From the NCBI GenBank assembly GCA_040954595.2, contig CM082585.2:744001-808000 (forward strand): DNA of 64,000 nucleotides, given 5' to 3'. The position numbers and the translations under genes were made by a program. The stretch is from Balanoglossus misakiensis. Lineage: Eukaryota; Hemichordata. The first letter of the stretch is position 1. Each line of letters begins with the position of its first letter. The notes beneath the pieces were generated by a model, which worked only from the letters and a program-made list of their open reading frames with translations, was not told the DNA's origin and ran no database searches. Shown here one piece after another: positions 9,438 to 18,719 of the stretch.

Positions 9438-9702
9438 CTGAAACAACAAACACGCACGACTAAATTATACTTATGCAAAACAAGTATCCCACAGAAGGCC
9501 CCCCAAGACAGGACCATGCGAATGGCAGGTTGCAAAAAGCAAAGGGCTTAAGTGAGGCCCCCTGTCAAGGAAGTCTAAATGAGACACTAACACACTAAGC
9601 GTATACAGTTGAAAATTTTTTTTTTTTTTTGAAATTTTATTTACAATGGCATCTGCCAAGGGAAATTCTCAAAATACACAATCACATGTTCTCTAGTGAA
9701 AC
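9438..9702 (-). other. Putative intron between gag and RT
   Basis: The interval between the gag stop (9703) and the RT acceptor (9438). It holds a plus-strand poly-T run near 9617. A donor-like GTGAGT lies inside the gag zinc-knuckle codons, but using it would destroy the knuckle and is out of phase. Confidence 0.35.
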
Positions 9703-10200
9703 TCATTGTTCATTTTGTTTTCCTCTACACTCACGAGCAAAGTGGCCCGGCTTGCCACATGTATAACATTTAAGCTCTCTTTTGGGACGTCTAAAAGTAA
9801 AACCTGCCCTCTGGTTATATGGTTGAAAACGATAGTAGCTACGAGCCCCGAAGGAATTACTAGCATTACTATTGGCGAACTTGGCGACCTTGGCAGCGAT
9901 TTCTTCCTCCTCTTTATTCCCAAGTAACAACACTATCAAACGGCCAGCATCGGGTCCAAAATCATTTGCTTCAAACTGAGCTAACACGGCCCTAAACCGT
10001 GCTAATTTAGGGTGGGCTACCCTAGTAGCTCTATCCACTAGTGTACGAAGTGCATTCGTTATTTGTAGCCGTGACGTATAAAAGGATGGTGCATGGGCTA
10101 TCTCCATCAACTTTTGAAGAGCATCAGCCACGTTAGCCCCGCCAACAGCTTTCTCCATTTCTTCCACCTTCGTCACTAAGTCATTAAATTTTGATTGCAT
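9703..10200 (-). CDS. Gag exon 2 of the Ngaro-like element, zinc knuckle
   Basis: It begins at ATG 10200 directly after the acceptor TATTTTCCAG with MQSKFNDLVTKVEEMEKAV, predicted helical. It continues through 165 residues to a C-terminal CCHC knuckle, CYTCGKPGHFAREC, followed by RGKQNEQ and TGA. CX2CX4HX4C knuckles in Gag bind nucleic acid and package element RNA. It joins in frame (phase 0) to exon 1 at 11237-11464, giving a Gag of about 241 residues. Confidence 0.8.
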   Translation of the reverse strand: MQSKFNDLVTKVEEMEKAVGGANVADALQKLMEIAHAPSFYTSRLQITNALRTLVDRATRVAHPKLARFRAVLAQFEANDFGPDAGRLIVLLLGNKEEEEIAAKVAKFANSNASNSFGARSYYRFQPYNQRAGFTFRRPKRELKCYTCGKPGHFARECRGKQNEQ

Positions 10201-11236
10201 CTGGAAAATACAAAATACGCCATAATTCATCAATTGCAAGTCCAAATATTTACGACTAGCCTGCAATCACCAGCCACCGCAGTTTCACAAAATGTGGCAC
10301 TTACTTTCATCTATTGTGCCTGCAAAAATTGGCATTCATTGTTCATCGACTGTGCCCACAAAACTTGGCACTTTTCATCCACTGTGCCCGCAAAAATTGG
10401 CACTTACTTTTCATCCACTGTGCCCACAAAATTGGCACTTACTTTTCATCCACTGTGCCCACAAAAATTGGCACTCACTTTTCATCCACTGTGCCCACAA
10501 AATTGGCACTAACTTTTCATCCACTATGCCCACAAAAATTTGCACTTACTTTTCATCCACTATGCCCACAAAAATTGGCACTTACGTTTCATCCACTGTG
10601 CCCACAAAAATTGGCACTTACTTTTCATCCACTTTGCCCACAAAAAATTGGCACTTTTTATCCACTGTGCCCACAAAAATTGGCACTTACTTGTCCTCCA
10701 CTGTGCCCACAAAATTTGGCACTTTCATCAACTCTGCCCACAAAATTGGCATTACCATCAACTGTGTGCCCACGCAAAAAAAAATTGGCACTTTCATTTT
10801 TTTTTTTTTTTTTTTAAAGCGGCGCTACAAAAATTTTAGCATAAAAAAGTTACTAACTAGGGCCCACAAAATTCACACATGGTAAGCCGTACAAAAGCTA
10901 TTCACACGACTATTCAACAAGAAAAGAACATTGAGCTGCGACTCCCTCCGTCAAAAAGAATAATTATAACAGTGTACTAAAAACAAAAAAAGGGGAATAA
11001 GAAATAAATGTCCAAAAAAAAAAAACACGAGCTTTCGCCCGGCCTAACGTATCAAATCCACCTATGAAACTATCCTGTCTAGGAAAAAATGGGACCACAC
11101 CCTGCCACGAAACAAGTACGTCGGACACAATCATGTGAAACGGTCATTGTGGCTGTGATGAAACACACTTGACACCTGCATTCTATGGCAAATATAACAC
11201 CTGTAGAAAAAACGGAAAATATACAACAATGTATAC
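10201..11236 (-). other. Gag intron 1 of the Ngaro-like element (1036 bp)
   Basis: Donor CAG|GTATAC at 11236 and acceptor TATTTTCCAG at 10201. Phase 0 on both sides restores an open gag frame. The intron holds the 36-bp minisatellite and a long plus-strand T run (about 10798-10816). Confidence 0.6.
10290..10800. repeat. 36-bp minisatellite inside the Ngaro gag intron
   Basis: About 15 units of 26-36 bp built from TTTTCATCCACTGTGCCC and ACAAAAATTGGCACTTAC. Units differ by small indels and substitutions and decay toward 10800. Within a unit, TTGGCAC and GTGCCCA can pair with one mismatch. On the coding strand many units contain GTAAGT, the consensus 5' splice site. Confidence 0.9.
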
Positions 11237-11464
11237 CTGCTTTTCTTTATCCTCTGTCACTGTATCGTTCGCTGAGGCAGCTGCAGCTACTGCTGGTCCT
11301 GCAGGTTGCATGGGAACAGTACTCGTACGAGTTGTCTTTTGCGGTCCCTGGGTACGGCTTGTACTGGGAACGGGCTGACTATGCGCCTGTACGAAAGAAG
11401 CACTTGCATCGCTCACGGTACTTGTAGTTCTTGTAGTGCTAGTGGTTCGAGTTGCAGCTTCCAT
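11237..11464 (-). CDS. Gag exon 1 of the Ngaro-like element
   Basis: 76 codons from ATG 11464 (10 bases inside the A1 repeat) to the donor at 11236. The product starts MEAATRTTSTTRTTSTVSD and is Ser/Thr/Ala/Pro-rich with no fold recognised, ending EDKEKQ. Disordered low-complexity Gag N-termini are common. An upstream non-ATG extension would run into A1. Confidence 0.6.
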
Positions 11465-11473
11465 GCTCGCTCG

Positions 11474-11588
11474 TCGGTGCCTAGCCAAGGAATGACACTG
11501 TATCTTGTCTTCACTTAGCTTTTATATACTTCATGAATATTAATGAGATATCGCGGATGTATTTCGCTCAGTAATGAGGCTTTGAATA
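11474..11588 (-). repeat. Ngaro split direct repeat A1 (5' end of element)
   Basis: 115 bp, identical by eye to A2 (5513-5627). The outer edge ...GCTTTGAATA|TCATGG marks the element's 5' terminus. It probably carries the promoter, because gag starts just inside it. Confidence 0.88.
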
Positions 11589-12058
11589 TCATGGACATTT
11601 GAAGGAAAATAAAAAAAAAGTGACACTTACATGTAGGCCTACTGCATTTGGCCTAAAAAATTTTCGCGTAAGCTTACCATGTGCACGCAAAACCCCAATA
11701 GCTGTAACCCTTCCCATAATACACTACGTAACACACCTGTAAAGTTTAATTTGATGCAAATTAATGTTTGAAATGAGCATATCACTCCGACACGTAAGTA
11801 TGAACATTTAGAGTAACACCTGTCAAGCGTGGGCGATCTTGTAAGGCCCAGCAGGGCGGTCTCGAACTACCTGCCCACGACATGATTCATTTATAGGAAA
11901 AGGGGTGGCCAACCAAATTTCACAGTCAGCAATGAAGAATAAGCCTCTTTTGATAAGCTTTTGTTCGTTCATTTTATTGAATCGTTGAGTAAAACGACGT
12001 CTTTGTGGTACACGAAGCTCCAATGGTGACAATGTCTGTGGGGGATCGTGGTTTAAGT
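11589..12058. other. Intronic stretch with an unassigned exon-like segment
   Basis: The minus-strand segment 12035-11871 is open (55 codons, SPLELRVPQRRRFTQRFN... ADCEIWLATPFPINESC). It lies between an acceptor-like CCCCCACAG and a donor-like CAG|GTAGTT. Its phase 0/0 does not fit between the flanking CTLD and CUB exons (phase 1), and no domain is recognised. Skipped or spurious exon; low confidence. Confidence 0.3.
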
Positions 12059-12163
12059 TAGAGAACCACCTCCCCCTCAGTGGTTCTTGGTTTCCAATCG
12101 CCTCGGGCCTGCGGCCCTCGGCAATTCGAAACCAAGAACCACCTCGGGGTCGGTGGTTCTCTA
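12059..12163. mobile_element. Foldback element
   Basis: TAGAGAACCACC...GTGGTTCTTGGTTTC on the left pairs with GAAACCAAGAACCACC...GGTGGTTCTCTA on the right, around a core CCTCGGGCCTGCGGCCCTCGG. The arms are about 43 bases with several mismatches. Noncoding palindromic MITE-like element of the same general style as 2729-2919. Confidence 0.75.
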
Positions 12164-12361
12164 TTACATAAATAGTCTAAAAGAAATTGTTAAGTAAACA
12201 TAACCATACAATTAATGAGTGGAATTATCTAGCGACAACTGGCCTCAATTTTGAATTTCAAATATAACACCATTCTGCACCCAAGGAGACATCACATGAT
12301 CTGATCCCCCTTGTTTAACTTTTAGTGGTGAGCTCTTCCAAGTATATCTTGTATTGCTTAG

Positions 12362-12612
12362 GGGACTCTCTCTCTCTCTCCTTCCCTCCCTTCCACCCCT
12401 CCCCCTCCCTCTCTAGCTCTCTCTAGCTTTCTCTCCCTCCCTACCCCTCTCTACCCCTCCCTCTCCCTCTAGTTCTCTCTCCCCCTCTCCCTCACTACCA
12501 CCCTCCCTCCCTCCCTCCCTGTCACTCTCCAGCTCTCTCTCCCTCCCCTCTCCCCCCTCTCACTCTCCCCTCCCAGCCTCTCCCTCCCGCTCTTTTGCAC
12601 ACACTCTCTCTT
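12362..12612. repeat. CT-rich low-complexity tract
   Basis: About 250 bases of CTCTCTC, CCCTCCCT and CTAGCTCTCTC on the plus strand (purine-rich on the gene strand). It lies downstream of the CTLD exon donor at 12706. Confidence 0.9.
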
Positions 12613-12706
12613 AGTATATATATTGGGAGGTGACTACAGCAGTACGAGAAAAGTAAAGACCTGATGCGAGTAAGGGAAGATTCTAGCTGATTTGAATCAG
12701 ACTTAC

Positions 12707-12922
12707 CCTCAGCACAAGCTGCTACTTCACACATTGACAGACTGACATCATCACATCTTGCATGATACAATGGGTAATTATTTTCAAAGAGGTTTAACCT
12801 CACACATTACCCAGTGGAGGCATCAGGTTCTGTGTCTGCCCATCGACCATCAAAGACACTACTTTTCCTGCCATCTGAATAATCATATTCCACACTGCCA
12901 TCTCGATTGGGTCCACTAAATC
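12707..12922 (-). CDS. CTLD C-terminal exon with in-frame stop
   Basis: Acceptor CCATTTTATAG ending at 12923, donor GAGG|GTAAGT at 12706. 216 bp, phase 1 in and phase 1 out. It reads FSGPNRDGSVEYDYSDGRKS, then FDGRWADTEPDASTG, then TAA (12807-12809), then CVRLNLFENNYPLYHARCDD and SLSMCEVAACAE. The YSDG, W-A-x-x-E-P-D and closing C...CDD...CE are C-type lectin-like domain signatures; E-P-D sits where E-P-N/Q-P-D binds calcium and sugar. The TAA stands exactly where a residue is expected before the conserved Cys, and the frame is intact on both sides. This points to a point mutation or small error rather than an intron. Confidence 0.82.
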
Positions 12923-12976
12923 CTATAAAATGGAAATAAAGAAAGAAGATGCATACAGCAGTGTTTCATCCAGGAT

Positions 12977-12993
12977 GGGGGGGGGGGGGGGGG
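12977..12993. repeat. G17 homopolymer
   Basis: Run of about 17 G inside the CTLD intron. The length may be inaccurate in any assembly. Confidence 0.9.
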
Positions 12994-13263
12994 ATATGTC
13001 CCCCTTTGCATGAATAGTTGCACTCTTGCAAGGAGGGGAATGAGTGACATCGCTGAGTCTGTAAGGGGCACCATTTCCCCCTTGACAAATTTCTAGGGGG
13101 GTGCCAACATGCTGACAGTTGGCGAATTCCCTCATCCCTCCATGTGGATGAAAAACTGCATACAGAGTCACTTAATAGCAATATTTTGTGAGGTTATTGA
13201 GATGTAAAAAATAGGCTTTTCAATTACCATCTTGAGACAATTATCATTCAAGTGTTACTATGC

Positions 13264-13311
13264 AGTGCTCACTTGTAAACTGTCAAATTCCAAAACCAGT
13301 TATTTTTTACA
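13264..13311 (+). repeat. 48-bp perfect inverted duplicate, copy 2
   Basis: Same 48 bases as 3641-3688 on the opposite strand. It lies in the intron between the two CTLD exons, antisense to the gene. It therefore carries a reversed piece of a CUB exon end and donor. Confidence 0.85.
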
Positions 13312-13371
13312 CTTGATACACCCACAAATTATTTGGGAACACTGAGAAACACTGTTAAAAGACACACTCAC

Positions 13372-13482
13372 CAATCCAACCATGGTTCGCTGTTTCATTG
13401 GAAGTCTCTTCAATCTGGTTTACAATCTCTGCTCCAGCATAACGATTTTCAGAATAACCCTCAATTACTGTCAAGTGCCCAC
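13372..13482 (-). CDS. CTLD middle exon, acceptor lacking AG
   Basis: It reads GGHLTVIEGYSENRYAGAEI, continues VNQIEETSNETANHGWIG, and leaves at a strong donor ATTG|GTGAGT (13371) in phase 1, matching 12922. GGHL and WIG are core CTLD motifs. The upstream sequence TTTATTTTCATATTTTATGG is a good polypyrimidine tract but has no AG at the expected edge. Preceding exon 25774-25855 ends in phase 2, so one G (TTTTAG|TGGTGGG) would make both acceptor and frame correct. The next AG, inside the exon, would give a stop. The exact 5' edge (13482 or 13483) is therefore inferred. Confidence 0.75.
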
Positions 13483-14226
13483 CATAAAATATGAAAATAA
13501 ACCAATTTATAACACATCAAACATGTTCCAAACTAATTTCGAAATTCCAGTCCGTGAATAATACATTTCCTCTTTGAAAACATTTAATATTGGTGAATAA
13601 GAGGTTCATAAATGTATAACATTATATTTTTGTTTGTAAAGTCTATATTTTGTGTTACACCTTTCCAATAAGTGTGTGATTAGTGTAGATTTCGGCAGAA
13701 TTTCTGGGAAAAAAGAATCTGTGAAAAATTCACCTGAATTTTGGGGAGAAAAAAATTTGCTGAACGTTTCCTTTGAATAAAAAAGTTCAGCTTATTTCTT
13801 TTAGAGAAAACATGACAATTTCCAGGAAATGGCTGTTGTTGTTTTTTTTTGGTGTGAATAAACTTAAAAGACAAATTCTGATACAGTTGCATCAAGGTGA
13901 TGGAAGAAAATCCCAGATTAACAGGATATTTGGAAAATTTATCCAGAATTTCAAAATTAGTTCGAAATGTGACATTGTGTTATCAATGATCTGTGTTGAG
14001 CAGTCGAACGATGAACGGGTAGTTGACAATTCCCACGAGCACACCCGTATCTTTCCTCGGTAGTTGCGCCGGGCCGGTCGGCAATGTAACAGAAAAAGTG
14101 GTACGATATGCCAGCTGAGCCGTCGCTAGTCTACAATTCCGAGTCTACAAGGCCGTCTCTAACTAAAAATTATAATAACTATCGAGGAACGTGACAATTA
14201 TATCAGCGAATGTGGGGCTGGGGGTT
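13483..14226. other. Intronic stretch, no feature recognised
   Basis: AT-rich intron sequence of the CTLD-CUB gene. No element ends, RNA gene or exon was recognised. Confidence 0.4.
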
Positions 14227-14538
14227 GCTGCAGTTTGCAGCCCCTCCATCTCCCCTGGACGATTTTTGTTTTTGCGGGGCTGCAGGTCCCAGCTATTCTA
14301 AACCGCACAACGAGCGACCGGGATTTGGGCCCGGAGCGAATTTCTACACTCCAGACGTCTCCAGTCCACAATTTTCCACAATTTTTTCGCCAAATCGGTC
14401 CCGGAACCCATACAGCGCTTACCTGGCAAAGGATGTCGCGGTATTTGTCGATTTTGCCTACGTTTTCGCCAGTTATTCAACTTCAATCGGCAAAACCAAA
14501 ACTCGTTCAGGGGAGATGGAGGGGCTGCAAACTGCAGC
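14227..14538. mobile_element. 312-bp element with 36-bp terminal inverted repeats
   Basis: The left end GCTGCAGTTTGCAGCCCCTC (14227-14262 overall) is matched by the inverse at 14503-14538 with one mismatch. The interior is moderately GC-rich and noncoding. GGGCTGGGGG lies just outside both ends, but a clean target duplication could not be set. Non-autonomous DNA transposon (MITE) is the likely class. Confidence 0.75.
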
Positions 14539-17169
14539 ATGGGCTGGGGGCTGCAGGCAGAATATATGAACAAAGGATACGCGTGAAAAAAAGACAATTA
14601 CCTACTTTGCTACCGTGGGTCTTTGACTAATTAAAACATGATAACGTGCATCAAAGCCAGCCGAGGCTTCAGGGGCATAGTATTCCTGAGTTTATACGCG
14701 AAGAAACCAAGAAATATTCATGAGTATGTAGACGGAACTTGTCTTTTAGCTCAAATTTGACCTGGCTTGAGGTCACTGTGACAGCGCAGCCAGCGGTAGA
14801 ATTGGGGTAGGCATGAAGAACATATCTACTACAAAAACTGGTGAGGACGGGGGGGGGGGGGGGGGGAGATGGGGGGGGGGGTGGGGGCTTTTCAGTTTAG
14901 TCACGGTCCTTGGTTTTGGCCTTCGGCTTCACTAGAAAAGCCAAAAAACCACAATGCCGAAGGCCAACTCGTCGAAGCACCTGGTACGTCTATGGCAGAA
15001 GTCAGTATTTACATGTTCTGACTCGGTACACGCCATGCACTTGCCAAGAGATTCCACGAGGAATACCATGATGATGAACGGCTCGGGCGTCTTCGTGTGC
15101 ACGAAGACACGATACTAGGCTTCATTGACCCTGTCTCATTCTTTTCTTTTCATGCGCATAAGGACATGAAAAGTCGACCTAACCTTTTGGTTTATCACTT
15201 ACTGTGGTTTTATAGGGATGCTGTGAGTGAAAAAGTGGCACATTCGGGTTGTTGCCTTATACTTAATTTCGCCATTTCTATTGGAGCAGGCTACACCGGG
15301 CCCAGGGTCGAACTTAAAACAATTTGCAGCCGTGATGGTCGAACAATGTCCGACAAACTTTAGGCACGTCAAGCTTATGCCTTCCTGGGTCGCCCGACAA
15401 GAATGAACTTCTATTTTAACGATAGGGCCTATTCCAATCGATACCCGCTGTATCAGTCACGCAATAATGAACACGAAATCCAGATCCCCCAAAATGATGT
15501 TTCACTAGACTCGGGGAGAGTGCTGTTTAGTACCAACAGGCAATTAAAGGTATACGGTCACCTATGGAAAATTAGCTATAGTTACCATGGCAAATTGAGA
15601 TGTAGCCAATCGCAGATTTTTAGTGGGTGGCACACGCGAAAAAAGAGCGCCGCCATATGTTCTCATCTCAGCCCTATATGGTCCTATGTAACCACCTCAT
15701 GTCATTTACAGAATTGGAACACCCTAAAGAATGTCATGCAGACAATGTCACGTGTTGTTCCATGACCAACCAAACAACAAACTCATGTCCAAATCAATTA
15801 CATTCCAAAGAATGCTCCAAATATGCAGAATTGCCACGCAAGTCGAGCATACTTAAGCACTCTGCACAACTGAAACATAAAATCCAAGCTTTAAACAATA
15901 CAACAATAAACAATCCATTCTGATCGAATTAATGACCAAATAAAACGAAAAACACAACTCGACCCACAAAAAGTTTACGAAGCGCTTTTAATCGCTCATT
16001 AATGTTTGATCTCGAGGAGACGTGTTAAAAATCCGCTATGAAAAGCAGGGGAGAACAATAGCCTATTTTTACCAGGTAAACAGACACCAGGTAAAAATCC
16101 ACCCATGCTTCCAGACCGCTCTAGGATAGTGATCCACCCAATGAAACTGTATCTCTTTAACTTTAATTTGCAAACTCGTGGAATTGATCATTTTATAAAT
16201 CGCTCCATTTTGACGTTTTCTCTGTGGTTTGTTAATACGAATTTTGTCTGTGCCAAATCTGTCCTCTAATACTGTCACTTGTATTATAGTTCAAATTACA
16301 CAGAAGTATAATACAACGTTTTGAAAAAGACAGACATTTTTCGTGGGAACGGTGATATACTTAGGCCACACTCGAGCTAAAAACAAAAGTCTATATTTTA
16401 TCAAAAATGCCTTGGACGCACAGACATCTACAGGATGTGGAAGGGGCGGGTCAAAACCGCGATCTAAGTGGGGGCGTTTCACCATCAATCAAACCCACGC
16501 CCAGGTGCATGTGAACGGCCGAAGCAGTGTAACGTTTCACATTCCGTGCAACGTCCGACACTGTGTGAAAGCGGTTGCTGTCGGGTGGCTTGACCTAATT
16601 TTCGTACATTGATATGCATTTGACACCTCACTACCTGTTTTCTCAATATTGCTAAAACTTTGCGTTGAAATATCACTGAAATGTTGATGATCCACGCACA
16701 AGTCGTCTACCCCGGCATGAAAAGCTTTTATACAAGAAAACTAATTGCACATGACCACCAAGGTCATACCGCAAGGTGTGTCTAAATGTCAAGGAAGGAC
16801 ATTGGGAGGGGGGACTTGGGTCAAGAACGACCATGACGGAGGAAAAACCGACAAGTCATTGTGTAACCTGTTTACTTGCCAATAGTCAAACGTCAAAATT
16901 TACTCTCAACTTGGTTGCAGATCGAGTCTCCCGAATTTCCAACTTTTATGATTGGGTAAATACCGATATGCGACTGGTATGCGACGCGTTGACGACGCGA
17001 AGATTTTGTTGAAATCAAATGGTTTGTCAAATGTCATCTCACAGTGGAGATACCGTGGTCATCTGACATGAAAGGGTTCGATTGGGTCTGACCGCCGTCG
17101 TTCATCCATGCTTAGAAAGCGGCGATCATGGTACAAAGTAAAACCAAGGTCAAACCTTACTGAACACAT
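14539..17169. other. Long intronic stretch with G-runs
   Basis: No exon or transposon was recognised. Runs of 18 G (14849-14866), 11 G (14871-14881) and 5 G (14883-14887) lie close together and could form a G-quadruplex. A short inverted pair, GGCCTTCGGC at about 14918 and GCCGAAGGCC at about 14954, forms a hairpin. Open frames of up to 120 codons on the plus strand have no recognisable domain. Confidence 0.4.
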
Positions 17170-17173
17170 GTAT

Positions 17174-17695
17174 TATTACGGCTGGTTTCTCATGATTGTT
17201 CATGCATCGGGGAATCTGTAGCGATGAGGTATCGGGCTCTGACGAGAACAGTGATCCACGGAGACACGTATATGATTCACGTTCATTTATTGTCCAGAAC
17301 TACTCCAGTACATCAAATACGCCCAGTAAAGTACATGAGGAAGGGAACGAACTCAGTAGCCTGAGGTACTCCCATCTCCCGTTAGATTATTCTTTTTTCA
17401 ACTTTGGAAACAAAGTTCTCTTATAATTACTTTTCTCAAGGCGTGGTTAATAATGTAAAATATATGTGTTACAATTTCATTGGGCATCAGTCAACTCTAT
17501 ACGAACCAATTTACATAAGGTGTTATATAACAAAGTCAGTTCGGTGATGATTGACAATCAGAGCAGTCAGTTAAACACCTGCTCTCCCTATCTACTTCAA
17601 ATACATAAAATCAAATACTATCAAACATTGACATTTCCGAGCTCTGGATTAATTAACCCTTGAAATCGTATTTGACCTTTATACAGATCGTAACA
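17174..17695 (-). repeat. Gypsy 3' LTR
   Basis: Minus-strand TGTTACGATCTGTATAAAGG to CCAGCCGTAATA. The ends are short imperfect inverted repeats (TGTTACG/CGTAATA). Substitutions against the 5' LTR are seen at about 17269, 17551, 17580 and 17668. Confidence 0.93.
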
Positions 17696-17711
17696 CTCCC
17701 CTCCTTTTAAA
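17696..17711 (-). promoter_or_regulatory. Polypurine tract (PPT)
   Basis: Minus-strand AAAAGGAGGGGAG ends directly at the TG of the 3' LTR. This is the usual primer site for plus-strand DNA synthesis. Confidence 0.85.
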
Positions 17712-18719
17712 CCAATGCGTCCCGCATTGGACACAAATCTCTTAAAGAGCAGTACACCAAGGGTAATCGTTCAATTCCACCCAAAGAATATATTAAGATG
17801 TACCGTATGATTTTGAAATGTAAGAGTACAATATATATAACAAAATTGAAGTAAAATATTTGAAAAAATCGAGTCATGCCTATGAAGTGATCGTCTTGAA
17901 AAATTACAAAATTACAATACAAAAATTACTACAGAATAAAAGTACATATAAACTTAAAATAGTATGTGCTCATAAAACCTTCGCACACATATCCACCTAC
18001 TAATATAACCTCTAATAAAATCGCAACTCCTTCTGTAAACCCATAAAACGTTGTATCCATCATTCAACACAATCTGAATATCTGTTGTCTTATTGACTCA
18101 AACGAAACTCTCTTGCATTCTTTTACATCGAACGATCATCCGACATTGCTTATTCTCGAGTTACGTCATGTCGGGCAAATTCAATAACCTTTAAAAATTT
18201 AAAACTGAAACATCTTAGCGTTTGTCAAAAATCCACTCTTTACAACTTCGAAAATGGCATTTTCTTCATTCGAAAATCGGATTTTCTTTGGTTTCTTTTT
18301 ACAAACACATAGCCATTAAAAGGGGATATTTACACAAATTGGACCATCTATTTTAGGTCATCAAACGAAAGGCAAATTCAACTCACAACAATTTTTCTCC
18401 AGTGTTAAAATCTCTGCAACTTCAAACTTCACTGGTAATTTCTTTACAACTTAAATACATAAACACATTTAAACAGAGTGACACGGGAACCAGGTTGCAC
18501 AGCTCTTACAACTAAACTCAGCAAACAACGGATAATAAAATGTCATTCGACAACTTACGTAACATTAAACGAATCAAGGGACACGCCAATCGTACACTCA
18601 CTCATACAGGCCGGCCAACACTCATACCTCTCAGTCATATTCACATTTTCAATTCACTCAACCACGTGTCTCCCTTTTCCGTTTTTTTTTGTTACGCATA
18701 TATTTCTCTGTCCATAGAT
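17712..18719 (-). other. Gypsy 3' untranslated region
   Basis: About 1 kb between the pol stop and the PPT. AT-rich, with no env-like or other ORF of note. Confidence 0.6.

Larger units (their letters stand above)
5298..11588 (-). mobile_element. Ngaro-like tyrosine-recombinase retrotransposon (DIRS order), 6.3 kb
   Basis: Read on the minus strand, the order is A1 repeat (11588-11474), gag exons, RT-RNase H, tyrosine recombinase, B1 (5704-5628), A2 (5627-5513), a 138-bp spacer and B2 (5374-5298). This split-direct-repeat layout is diagnostic of the Ngaro/PAT branch of DIRS retrotransposons. These elements integrate through a circular intermediate with a tyrosine recombinase instead of a DDE integrase, so no target duplication is expected and none is seen. 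The A copies look identical, and the B copies differ at one base. The element lies in an intron of the CTLD-CUB gene, in the gene's orientation. One frameshift disrupts RT/RNase H, so this copy is probably not autonomous. Confidence 0.88.

Noticed and set aside
10292-10885. Plus-strand proteins of up to 197 codons (repeated HPLCPQKLAL)
   Set aside because: Frames of the 36-bp minisatellite antisense to the Ngaro gag intron.
11871-12035. Additional exon between CTLD and CUB
   Set aside because: Has splice-like edges and an open frame but phase 0/0, incompatible with the phase-1 junction between 12707 and 3813. No domain recognised.
14210-14630. Plus- and minus-strand frames of 99-131 codons
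   Set aside because: They lie over the 312-bp inverted-repeat element and have no domain or splice context.
15403-15923. Plus-strand frames of 98-120 codons
   Set aside because: No recognisable domain, no splice sites in agreement, base composition like the surrounding intron.
17196-17426. Identical 76-codon frames in both LTRs (also 23994-24224)
   Set aside because: Antisense frames inside the Gypsy LTRs, identical only because the LTRs are.
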